DNA from: Paenibacillus sp. MAEPY2
GTDB lineage: Bacteria > Bacillota > Bacilli > Paenibacillales > Paenibacillaceae
NCBI RefSeq assembly: GCF_000499205.1
Contig: NZ_AWUK01000033.1
Location: forward strand, 1 to 40,119
Direction of reading: 5' to 3'
DNA: 40,119 nt
The position numbers and the translations under genes are program-made. Below are positions 8,045-15,178 of the stretch, piece after piece. The notes below the pieces were generated by a model that had not been told where the DNA came from, ran no database searches, and saw nothing but the letters and a program-made list of their open reading frames with translations. Numbering within the stretch: the first letter of the stretch is position 1; every line of letters starts with the position of its first letter.

Positions 8045-9352
8045 TTAGGCTCCCGTTCCACTATCGGCCTGGATAAATAAATCCGCCTTGTTCTGGATAT
8101 AATCTACAAGATCAGAGGTATGTTCCAGATGCCATTCATCCAGTTGCTTAATACTCATCTGCAAATCCCACACAATCGGCACAAGCCTCTGACTATGACT
8201 GCTCTCGGTATACTCGAAAAAGTTCCGTTGGATCCTTTCGAAGGTACGACTCATATCCTGCGCTTGCCGACTCCATTTCCCTGCAATCTCTTTCAATTCT
8301 TCTGGCGTAAGCTCAATGGTTCCTGCGGAATATCCACCAACAACGCTAACTACCGACTTGAAGCCTTTAGATAGAGTATCCCATGCTTCACGTGCACGAT
8401 CCAGGATGTTATGATCCGAAGGTTTCCGCGGAGAGAAACTTACTCGTTCTCCCGTAATTTCATCATACAATGGATTATTGATATATCCATCGTCATCGAA
8501 GCTATAATGCTTCATATCGTGATATCCAGGACCATCCTCAAATAATGTATCCCTCACCTTGGCCCAAACATTCATCCCATAGTTCTCATTTGCATCTGCA
8601 TAATTTGAATTAATAAGAAGCGTAGATCCCACATGCCGCTCATAACCATCAAAGAGGCCACTCGCAATACCATCGCCAGGATGTATGAAATTGGTTACTT
8701 GTCCATCGAACGCCCCTTCCTCGGCTTTCCTTCTCATCTCTGGCGTCAACGCGGCCACAACAGTTGGGGCACTAAAAGTGACCGCGTCGAGTCCCGTGTA
8801 CACCGCTGCATATTGCGCATTTCCCCCACCTAGGGAATGCCCCGTAAGAGTGAAATCTGCATCGGGATACTTACTTTGCATCTCTTTCACATAATCTTCG
8901 GCTTCGTACAATTGATTATCCGGTCCGAATTCTTTATCTATACTTTTCCCCGTGTCCCCAAACAAGTTATTAAGCCACGTAATTCCTAGTGCATCTTCGG
9001 TGCCCTGAATAACCCCACTCCAGGATTCAGGCCATGGATTGTATTTTCTATCAAACGTAGCTCCTATTTCGGGTAGGCCAATATTTAGAACGTCCGCTTT
9101 TAGATCAGGATAAGCTCTCTCCAGAGGAGCACTTCCCTCGGTTCCCCGGAAAGCTATGACGGCTTGTTTCGTTTCTGGATTATAGAAGGTGACAGCGTCC
9201 ATGCCAGATGAATTATGTTGTTGGTCTAGAACTTCCCAGCCAGGAAGAACTCCTATTTTCTTACCAGTTTCATAATCCTTATATGCTTCTTGTGACATTT
9301 TCTTATAAACAAGATCAGTAATTTCTCTATTATTAGAACTATCTTTATCCAT
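8045..9352 (-). CDS. Lipase-domain toxin with C-terminal WXG-like domain, TslA-like
   Basis: This 435-residue protein has an N-terminal alpha/beta-hydrolase of the lipase class 3/DUF2974 kind (about residues 10-320). VIAFRGTEG, the nucleophile elbow LTGHSLGGG (Ser at about 172), HPGDGIAS (candidate Asp) and HDMKHY (candidate His) give a plausible Ser-Asp-His triad. The last roughly 100 residues (from IELTPEELKEIAGKWS) form a helical hairpin like WXG100/LXG targeting domains. The order is reversed relative to LXG toxins, as described for S. aureus TslA. There is no signal peptide, consistent with type VII export. I chose the ATG at 9352, with an AAAGGTGG site 8 bases upstream, over a GTG four codons earlier. 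It follows a lipoprotein gene by 21 bases and precedes a WXG-like gene. Likely role: phospholipase effector against competitors or host membranes (inference). Confidence 0.8.
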   Translation of the reverse strand: MDKDSSNNREITDLVYKKMSQEAYKDYETGKKIGVLPGWEVLDQQHNSSGMDAVTFYNPETKQAVIAFRGTEGSAPLERAYPDLKADVLNIGLPEIGATFDRKYNPWPESWSGVIQGTEDALGITWLNNLFGDTGKSIDKEFGPDNQLYEAEDYVKEMQSKYPDADFTLTGHSLGGGNAQYAAVYTGLDAVTFSAPTVVAALTPEMRRKAEEGAFDGQVTNFIHPGDGIASGLFDGYERHVGSTLLINSNYADANENYGMNVWAKVRDTLFEDGPGYHDMKHYSFDDDGYINNPLYDEITGERVSFSPRKPSDHNILDRAREAWDTLSKGFKSVVSVVGGYSAGTIELTPEELKEIAGKWSRQAQDMSRTFERIQRNFFEYTESSHSQRLVPIVWDLQMSIKQLDEWHLEHTSDLVDYIQNKADLFIQADSGTGA

Positions 9353-9373
9353 TATAAAGTCCACCTTTCATTA

Positions 9374-9736
9374 TCAGTCCAATTTATAAGGATCGTAACC
9401 TTCGGTTAACAAGAATTCTTCTAATTCTGGGCTAAAACTAAATGACTCCGTCCGATTCTCTTCATAATTAATAGACACATTAAAAGACTGTTCTTCATGT
9501 TGAGAAACATAGCCATAAAAAGTAACCCAACTCATTGCCATTTTAGGCTGCATTTGTTTCCTAGTAATTGTCACATCCAAGTCATAAGTATCCTTTAAGT
9601 ACTGAATGGCAATGGCTTCCGAGCGCTCCATAATTTCTTGATCTTTATCTTTTGTATCCACTCTTGAACACCCTCCTAAAATAAAAACTATCATCATGGT
9701 CAATGTAACTATCTTTATCATCCGGGACACAACCAT
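9374..9736 (-). CDS. Small lipoprotein, candidate immunity protein for the lipase toxin
   Basis: This 120-residue protein has a type II signal peptide with lipobox LGGC (Cys at residue 23), giving a lipid-anchored domain of about 98 residues on the outer membrane face. The mature part (alternating beta strands such as AMSWVTFYGYV and FNVSINYEE) would suit a small cystatin-like fold. That is the fold of TilA, the lipoprotein that protects S. aureus from the TslA lipase. The gene directly precedes the lipase gene. A GAGGG site abuts the first ATG, so the better-spaced GTG at 9730 (two codons in) may be the real start. A trans-side lipoprotein is the right place to block a lipase acting on the outer leaflet. 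Assignment rests on context and architecture. Confidence 0.65.
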   Translation of the reverse strand: MVVSRMIKIVTLTMMIVFILGGCSRVDTKDKDQEIMERSEAIAIQYLKDTYDLDVTITRKQMQPKMAMSWVTFYGYVSQHEEQSFNVSINYEENRTESFSFSPELEEFLLTEGYDPYKLD

Positions 9737-9750
9737 CCCTCACTTTATCA

Positions 9751-9803
9751 ATCTATTTGTAAATAGATCGAAGAAACCCTCGTGTAAAAGGATTCCTTCG
9801 ATC
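9751..9803. repeat. Two overlapping inverted repeats before the lipoprotein gene
   Basis: An 8-bp perfect hairpin (ATCTATTT with AAATAGAT, 9751-9768) overlaps a longer imperfect one (GATCGAAG at 9766-9773 with CTTCGATC at 9796-9803, extended by mismatched pairs). They are mutually exclusive through the shared GAT. No U-tract follows on the minus strand, so simple termination is unlikely; an operator or mRNA processing site is possible. Confidence 0.4.
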
Positions 9804-9836
9804 AGGATCTAATCCTAAAACTAACTTGCTTTTTCT

Positions 9837-12800
9837 TTAATGCGGTACCTGCGCACTGAAATCATCCCGGCTGGAACGATCCGCATGGTAGAACACCACG
9901 TCTCCGTCCCGCAGGGTGAAGCTGTTGCCATAGCTATCCTCCACTTGACGATCAAAGCCTTCCATCATCCATTGATTCATCAGCGGGGCATGGATGTATT
10001 GAAGATGCGGAGCCGACAGATTTCCTTCTCGAATGGACTCGAAGTTAAAGTTCACCACGATATACCCATCTTTCAAGAAGATTGGTGATTTAGCATCCAA
10101 TCCGCCATGCGTACGTCCATACTCAGCCAAGTTCGTTCCCGCTTGCACCACATAGGGCTCGGCGGGCAAACTGTATTCCCCATACCACTGTTGAATGGAT
10201 GCATTCGCACGGAGGACATCTGCGCTGGCGGTCGTTGGAATATTCGTTTTCGGACCAATAAATGTCCGCAACTGTTCTGGCATCAAGAGTAGGCTATACC
10301 CACCTACCGGGGTTTTCATTTTCGTGAATTTGTCTCGGTAGTACTCCTGATACGCTCGTTCACTCATCATCCCTGGATGAATTTCACCATATCGGTTGTA
10401 TTTGTACGTCGCTGTATCTCGTAGTTGTTCGGACGGGACTTGACGCAGCCGATCGTTCAGAATCACAAATCGTTTCACCTGATCCTCTGCCGAACCAATG
10501 CGAATAAAGTTACGCTGGTTGGTCGAGTAATACAGATCCACTGGTACTCTGGTGTTTCCATCCTTGCTCACAAAGTCAAAGGTTGGCGTGAGACGAATGC
10601 CGTCTCGCGGGCCAAACATGTTGCCTTTGGTTTTAAAGTCAAACTTGAAGTGATATCCAGTCTTCACCGCCACATTCTGGTACCCTTGCAGTGGGTGACT
10701 GCCCGGGCGAATCGGGACGGTAAACTGGGGTTTGTTGCCCCGCTTGTCCCCGTCAATATCCTGCGTGCCCGTCCAGTAACTGATCCAGGTGGGCGCAATG
10801 CTATTTTTGAAACGGCGGAAGACCAGCTCCCAGTTATAGTCGGCGATATCGGTAATCTCAAAGTCGTATAACCTCCCAATGACTTCTACGGATACCTCAT
10901 CGGAGGCGACGTGGTAGTACAAGTCCGTATTGGCATCGGGCTGAGCGTCGACTTCCGGCTGCGTACTAAAATCAGACGGCGCGTTTTCGGCAATATTACG
11001 AAATTCCACCTGGTAGTCTCCTTCATCTACCCACACCGGGAGATAGAACGTCGTATCCAGTACAGGTACCTGGATGTCGATCCACGTATTTCGCGGAACA
11101 AATTGTGTTCGGTCGGCGCTGTACACATCAAAAGGAAACCGCACTTGTTTAATCCGATAATATTTAGCGTAATCCCGATTGCCATATCCCGGGTAGGACC
11201 CATCATCCAGATGCTGGCCGCTGGTCGGGATGCGTACCGTGAACGGTCGTTCCAAAATGAGGGCGGACCGGTTCATGTTCGGCACTGTTTTCTGGTTATG
11301 TGGCTGATCATCCGAAACGAGCGAGTAGTTTACCACCGGCGTATGTACGGTAACGGTGTTGATACCATAGATATCGAACTCTTGGTCATCACCTCCATTC
11401 ACACTGTTATCCATTAAGGTATAACGAATGGTACCCTCGCTGATGGTATCTTGTTTGTTCGCCTTACTGATTGGAATATAGTTATAGGGACTATATAATA
11501 CATTCTCATCAATCTGCACGGGAACTGGAATTTCGCCGGGCTGTGGGCCGGATTCAGGGGACCGCTGCGGATCCATAACCGTCCCTCCATTAAAGTAAAA
11601 GGCATCATTCTCTACCTCTACATCAGGGACTGCCTCCTCAGCCACACTCTGTAGATCTTCATCGGGCGGGGAGGGTCGATCCTTTCCTCCCGTTTTTGTG
11701 CCAGGCGGAGCTGTGACTTTGACTGGATTGGGTGGCGGATAATAATACCCCGTCGTTTCCGCCTGAAAATCCGGTGGGACATAACCTTCGGGTTGCAACG
11801 TGATTTGTCCAGATCCAAAAGCATAATTGATTAGCGTCGCCTCATCGATGCTGTATACACTTAACGTATCAATCGTCCAGTAATCGTACGGACGCTCGAC
11901 AGTATATTGCTTCGTCACCGTTTCTTCCGCTTCCTGCGGATCTGGAACTTCCCTCTCATTACCCTCCGCATCTTTCTCAGTCTTCTTCGGATCCCACTTC
12001 AGGGTCCATATTTTCTCAACATCAAACTGATATGTACATGTGCCTGTCATCTGTACAAAGGTATGTTCAAACAAATAATCCCGACTAAATACGTTTCCGT
12101 ACAGGCTTTCGGAGGTAGGAATCCCCTTGAGCACATCAAAAGCTTCATTGCCCCGTTGATCTGCCTTAATCATGGCGGTCACGAGTGGATCCATGTACTT
12201 ACCCTCCAACGTTCGTCCTGGAACGGGCTCAGTACAAACATTATCAGGTATCGTTGGACCATCTCCGTTTTTTAACTTGTAATAGAAGTATACATAATAG
12301 TAAGGATACTTTCCGTTATAGATGAACTTGCCCGGATCCCCCTGAGATCGACTTCCACCACTCGGCGCAGCAACGGTACTTTTCTTATAACCTTCGTATG
12401 TATATTTCTCTCCGGGTGCTGTGTGGGTATAACTATATTCCTTATCTTTCTCCAGCTTTTCTTCCTTATCCCTAAACCCGTCAACGCCATCCAGACTCTG
12501 ACCGGTTATTGTCCAATGTTTGACTATCGCCTTACCTTCTTCAGGTTCAAGCTCAATTGTAAAGAGGGTTGGGAAGAAGTATTGCCAGCCTTCTACGTTT
12601 CGCCCAAAAGTCTTACCATCATCTTCTTCCTCTGCCCTTCGATCGACGGCTCCATTTCTAGCAGTAAGAACACCATCTTTAACCAAGACTTCTTTACTTC
12701 CTATATTGGTGCCTTTTCCAACAGGAGGTGACTCTCTGTATGAGTACGTAACATTAGAAGTAGCATTCCAATAGTATTCCTGATTTTTATCTCTCAATTC

Positions 12801-13175
12801 TCCAGATCTAGATTTATTAAAAGTATCGTTAGCAAGCGTCCAATTGAAATCAAAAGGTTTTACTGTAATATCCTTGATCTTTCGACCGGATCCAAATTTA
12901 AACTCGTAAGTCCCTCCATCCACCGTGGGAACTTTAGATCCGGGATGATGACCAGCACCAGTCCATTGCCCGGAAGTGTTACTCCAAACCTCGTAATACA
13001 CCATACCTACAAAATAATAAATATTCGATTTAGCTGGGTCTGGATCTTGCAATAAACGACTTGAGCTAATTGAAAAAACGGCTGCTTCGGCTTGTCCTGG
13101 ACGAAATGTAAATATGGCAAGTACAGAAGATATAATAAGTACCAAACTGAGTAATGAGCTAATCGTTCGTTTCAT
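9837..13175 (-). CDS. Large secreted beta-rich protein of unknown function (possibly DUF5704)
   Basis: A 1,112-residue protein with a Sec signal peptide (basic MKR start, hydrophobic residues about 7-24, cleavage near QAEA). The rest has no membrane segment, is rich in Tyr, Pro, Asp, Thr and beta-strand patterns, and has a Pro/Thr/Gly-rich linker near residues 490-560 (PPPNPVKVTAPPGTKTGG). Cys is very rare. I do not recognise a catalytic motif; the nearest family label I can suggest from memory is DUF5704, which I cannot confirm. The ATG at 13175 has an AAGGGG site 9 bases upstream and lies 13 bases after the copper-amine-oxidase-domain gene, with which it must be co-transcribed. No sortase motif or C-terminal anchor is present. 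Possible roles are surface adhesin, pilus-associated or envelope-bound factor (speculation). Confidence 0.75.
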   Translation of the reverse strand: MKRTISSLLSLVLIISSVLAIFTFRPGQAEAAVFSISSSRLLQDPDPAKSNIYYFVGMVYYEVWSNTSGQWTGAGHHPGSKVPTVDGGTYEFKFGSGRKIKDITVKPFDFNWTLANDTFNKSRSGELRDKNQEYYWNATSNVTYSYRESPPVGKGTNIGSKEVLVKDGVLTARNGAVDRRAEEEDDGKTFGRNVEGWQYFFPTLFTIELEPEEGKAIVKHWTITGQSLDGVDGFRDKEEKLEKDKEYSYTHTAPGEKYTYEGYKKSTVAAPSGGSRSQGDPGKFIYNGKYPYYYVYFYYKLKNGDGPTIPDNVCTEPVPGRTLEGKYMDPLVTAMIKADQRGNEAFDVLKGIPTSESLYGNVFSRDYLFEHTFVQMTGTCTYQFDVEKIWTLKWDPKKTEKDAEGNEREVPDPQEAEETVTKQYTVERPYDYWTIDTLSVYSIDEATLINYAFGSGQITLQPEGYVPPDFQAETTGYYYPPPNPVKVTAPPGTKTGGKDRPSPPDEDLQSVAEEAVPDVEVENDAFYFNGGTVMDPQRSPESGPQPGEIPVPVQIDENVLYSPYNYIPISKANKQDTISEGTIRYTLMDNSVNGGDDQEFDIYGINTVTVHTPVVNYSLVSDDQPHNQKTVPNMNRSALILERPFTVRIPTSGQHLDDGSYPGYGNRDYAKYYRIKQVRFPFDVYSADRTQFVPRNTWIDIQVPVLDTTFYLPVWVDEGDYQVEFRNIAENAPSDFSTQPEVDAQPDANTDLYYHVASDEVSVEVIGRLYDFEITDIADYNWELVFRRFKNSIAPTWISYWTGTQDIDGDKRGNKPQFTVPIRPGSHPLQGYQNVAVKTGYHFKFDFKTKGNMFGPRDGIRLTPTFDFVSKDGNTRVPVDLYYSTNQRNFIRIGSAEDQVKRFVILNDRLRQVPSEQLRDTATYKYNRYGEIHPGMMSERAYQEYYRDKFTKMKTPVGGYSLLLMPEQLRTFIGPKTNIPTTASADVLRANASIQQWYGEYSLPAEPYVVQAGTNLAEYGRTHGGLDAKSPIFLKDGYIVVNFNFESIREGNLSAPHLQYIHAPLMNQWMMEGFDRQVEDSYGNSFTLRDGDVVFYHADRSSRDDFSAQVPH

Positions 13176-13188
13176 CCTGACCGGCCCC

Positions 13189-14136
13189 TTACTTGAACGG
13201 ATTGACAATCGCTACAGCATAGTCGTCTAAGCTACCATCTCCAAGCAAAATGTAATCAGCTTGACTGACCCTATAATCTGTCCAACCTTCATAATTCTGA
13301 ATGTATTCACCATTCTGGAATTTATCCAGCCTGCTGATTACAGGAAGATAATTCATTCCTGTTTTATCACCATTGTTTTTAAAGAGCGTATCAACCACAC
13401 CACGATATCTCACAAAACTATTTTTAACTAAAAAACTAATAGAGTTTCCCCGTTGACTGCTTCGAATTTGAATCATATCATCACCTTGAACCTTCACCAT
13501 ACCAATGCTATAGACCACTTGACCATCACTCAATTGAATTGGGAGATCTCTTTCCTTGATAATCTTCAGACCTGTGTATTTTACGTCTTTCTTATTAAGA
13601 AAATATTTTTCACTCTGGGTGTATGCCTTGAATTCACTCAGTTTCGTCAACTTAAACTCCTTATCGTCTGTACTCCTGAAGTCTTTATTTCCGATCCACA
13701 CCCAGCGACCAATCTTATCCCATTCCACTTTCTGACCAAGCCCTTCACTGACCAGACGTAGTGGAACGAATGTCCGGTTCTGCTTCAAGATAATTTGTGT
13801 ACCATAATCTTTTTTCTGTCCGTCCACTAAAGCAGCCGTTTGTCCAATCGTCATGTCCACCTGATGCTCTTTATTTTGGATACCAACCCGTGACACTTTG
13901 CCTGTCTTGGAATAGGTCACTTTTGCCCCTAAGGCTTCTGAAACTAACCGAATCGGAACCATCACACTACCTTGATGATCCTGGAACGGCTTTGCATCAG
14001 GGAATTTCATCTTTTTCGTATTCAGTAACACTTCCACTGTTGATTTTTCACTGGCTGCTACAGCTGATCCTATTCCTGAACCCATTATACTTACAGACAA
14101 AACACCTGCTAATACAGTTAACGCCAATTTTTTCAT
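13189..14136 (-). CDS. Secreted protein with copper amine oxidase N-terminal (stalk) domains
   Basis: A 315-residue protein with a Sec signal peptide (residues 1 to about 27, ending VAAS). Two copies of the Cu-amine-oxidase-like N-terminal domain follow: VMVPIRLVSEALGAKV and TFVPLRLVSEGLGQKV are the repeated cores (about residues 50-150). This domain is a common cell-envelope module in Paenibacillus and does not carry amine oxidase activity. The C-terminal half (about 155-315) is unrecognised. RBS GGGAG precedes ATG. It is first in a two-gene unit with the 1,112-residue secreted protein and sits between two toxin modules, behind two strong terminators. It probably has its own promoter in the 640-base gap upstream. 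Confidence 0.85.
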   Translation of the reverse strand: MKKLALTVLAGVLSVSIMGSGIGSAVAASEKSTVEVLLNTKKMKFPDAKPFQDHQGSVMVPIRLVSEALGAKVTYSKTGKVSRVGIQNKEHQVDMTIGQTAALVDGQKKDYGTQIILKQNRTFVPLRLVSEGLGQKVEWDKIGRWVWIGNKDFRSTDDKEFKLTKLSEFKAYTQSEKYFLNKKDVKYTGLKIIKERDLPIQLSDGQVVYSIGMVKVQGDDMIQIRSSQRGNSISFLVKNSFVRYRGVVDTLFKNNGDKTGMNYLPVISRLDKFQNGEYIQNYEGWTDYRVSQADYILLGDGSLDDYAVAIVNPFK

Positions 14137-14406
14137 TTTCTCTAACTCCCTCGACTTTCGGTATGTACTTGATCTCTCATTTGCTATGCATAGGTCTTAC
14201 AGATCCTAAACACCAATCAAACTTGCCAGTAATATGAATATATTACCACTATATACTCAATAAATATAGGTATAATGAATCAGTTTATTTAATTCCGTGT
14301 TATCTCAGAGAAGGTTTTCATAAGAATGTTAACGATTAAAATATGAGAAAACCTTGAACGGTTTACAGCAGGAGAAAGATTAGATCACAGTTAATTATTC
14401 CAGTTG

Positions 14407-14450
14407 AAAAAGCCTATATCGACTAATGATTCAGTTCGACATAGGCTTTT
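14407..14450. terminator. Bidirectional hairpin terminator
   Basis: AAAAGCCTAT pairs perfectly with ATAGGCTTTT, with additional inner GTCGA-type pairing. A and T runs flank it on both sides. It is the second of two terminators after the RHS immunity gene. Confidence 0.8.
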
Positions 14451-14538
14451 GAACTTTGACAAAATTCATGTCCTTCTCACCTTCACTATCCCTGTAGGGT
14501 AATCTACAGTTGCGAATAAATTTGAAAACGAAGATAAC

Positions 14539-14590
14539 AAAAAACAGGTCAATCATGGTAGTATCGGACCATAATCGACCTGTTTTTTAT
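14539..14590. terminator. Strong bidirectional terminator after the RHS module
   Basis: A stem of at least 12 bp (AAAAAACAGGTC with GACCTGTTTTTT) closes a roughly 26-base interior that itself can pair (TGGTAGTATCGGACCA). T6 follows on each strand. It ends the RHS/immunity transcript. Confidence 0.85.
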
Positions 14591-14779
14591 AACGTTATAG
14601 CGTTAATTAGGTTATACTTTTCAAGCATTTACGTGCGTACAAAGGAAATCAAGAAATTCTTGTAGTGGTACTCATGGGTTAAGTATGTTATTGGTTGAAT
14701 GATGGGTTCATTCGGCTCCGGGTAGCCCCACAAAAAAAGAAACCTTGAAAGGCCTTACAGCTAATAAAATTTTATCGTA

Positions 14780-15163
14780 TCAGCTAATAAAATCAACACT
14801 TAATCTATCCACCCGAAGTTGTACGTATTGATTATGAAGATATCCATAATTGAAAAGAAATTCTTTATCAATCTCAAATAATATGCCTGCATCTATAGTA
14901 CCGCTATCAATATTCAAAATACCCCTAATAAAATGCGAAAAGCTATCTTCTATCTGTTCGATACCTTTTTCGTCAGAATCAGTCATAGAAATCACGAAGT
15001 CATCCAGAATAGCCAGTTCAATTTCAATGAGATACTGCTCCCCCTTATTTATCTCAAAAGGACAGTTATTGATAAAAGCCACGATTCTTTGTCCGTTTAT
15101 TTCGAGAAGAGCTTCTTCTTCGATTAACGGACTTAATTCAATTAATTTTGCTGTGTATTGCAT
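14780..15163 (-). CDS. Candidate immunity protein for the RHS toxin
   Basis: This 127-residue cytoplasmic protein is acidic and has no recognised family, signal peptide or membrane segment. Pattern: beta strands at the N-terminus (ALLEINGQRIVAFIN, YLIEIELAIL) followed by a helix-rich middle (GIEQIEDSFSHFIRG). It begins 15 bases after the RHS toxin stop codon, with a strong AAGGAGG site, and is followed by terminators. Position immediately 3' of a polymorphic toxin, small size and AT-rich composition matching the toxin tip are the usual marks of a cognate immunity gene. Its last 13 bases are repeated just downstream. Function is inferred from position only. Confidence 0.7.
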   Translation of the reverse strand: MQYTAKLIELSPLIEEEALLEINGQRIVAFINNCPFEINKGEQYLIEIELAILDDFVISMTDSDEKGIEQIEDSFSHFIRGILNIDSGTIDAGILFEIDKEFLFNYGYLHNQYVQLRVDRLSVDFIS

Positions 15164-15178
15164 GAATAGGCTACCTCC

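Larger units (their letters stand above)
14137..14779. other. 643-base gap with terminators and repeat remnants
   Basis: No complete gene was found. From right to left it contains a 13-base direct repeat of the 3' end of the immunity gene (14758-14770 and 14781-14793), an orphan minus-strand reading-frame tail of about 40 codons (about 14630-14757, stop at both ends, no start), two strong terminators (14539-14590 and 14407-14450), a long interrupted inverted repeat (14311-14322 with 14342-14355, AAGGTTTTC arms), and an AT-rich stretch (14221-14300) likely to hold the promoter of the next gene. The mix suits a site where toxin-immunity cassettes have been exchanged. Confidence 0.55.

Noticed and set aside
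9751..9803. Terminator before the lipoprotein gene
   Set aside because: The hairpins are not followed by a U-tract in the direction of transcription, so they are listed as inverted repeats only.
14630..14757. Insertion sequence remnant
   Set aside because: The orphan tail has no transposase motif and there are no terminal inverted repeats or target duplication that I can see; kept only as a possible exchange scar.
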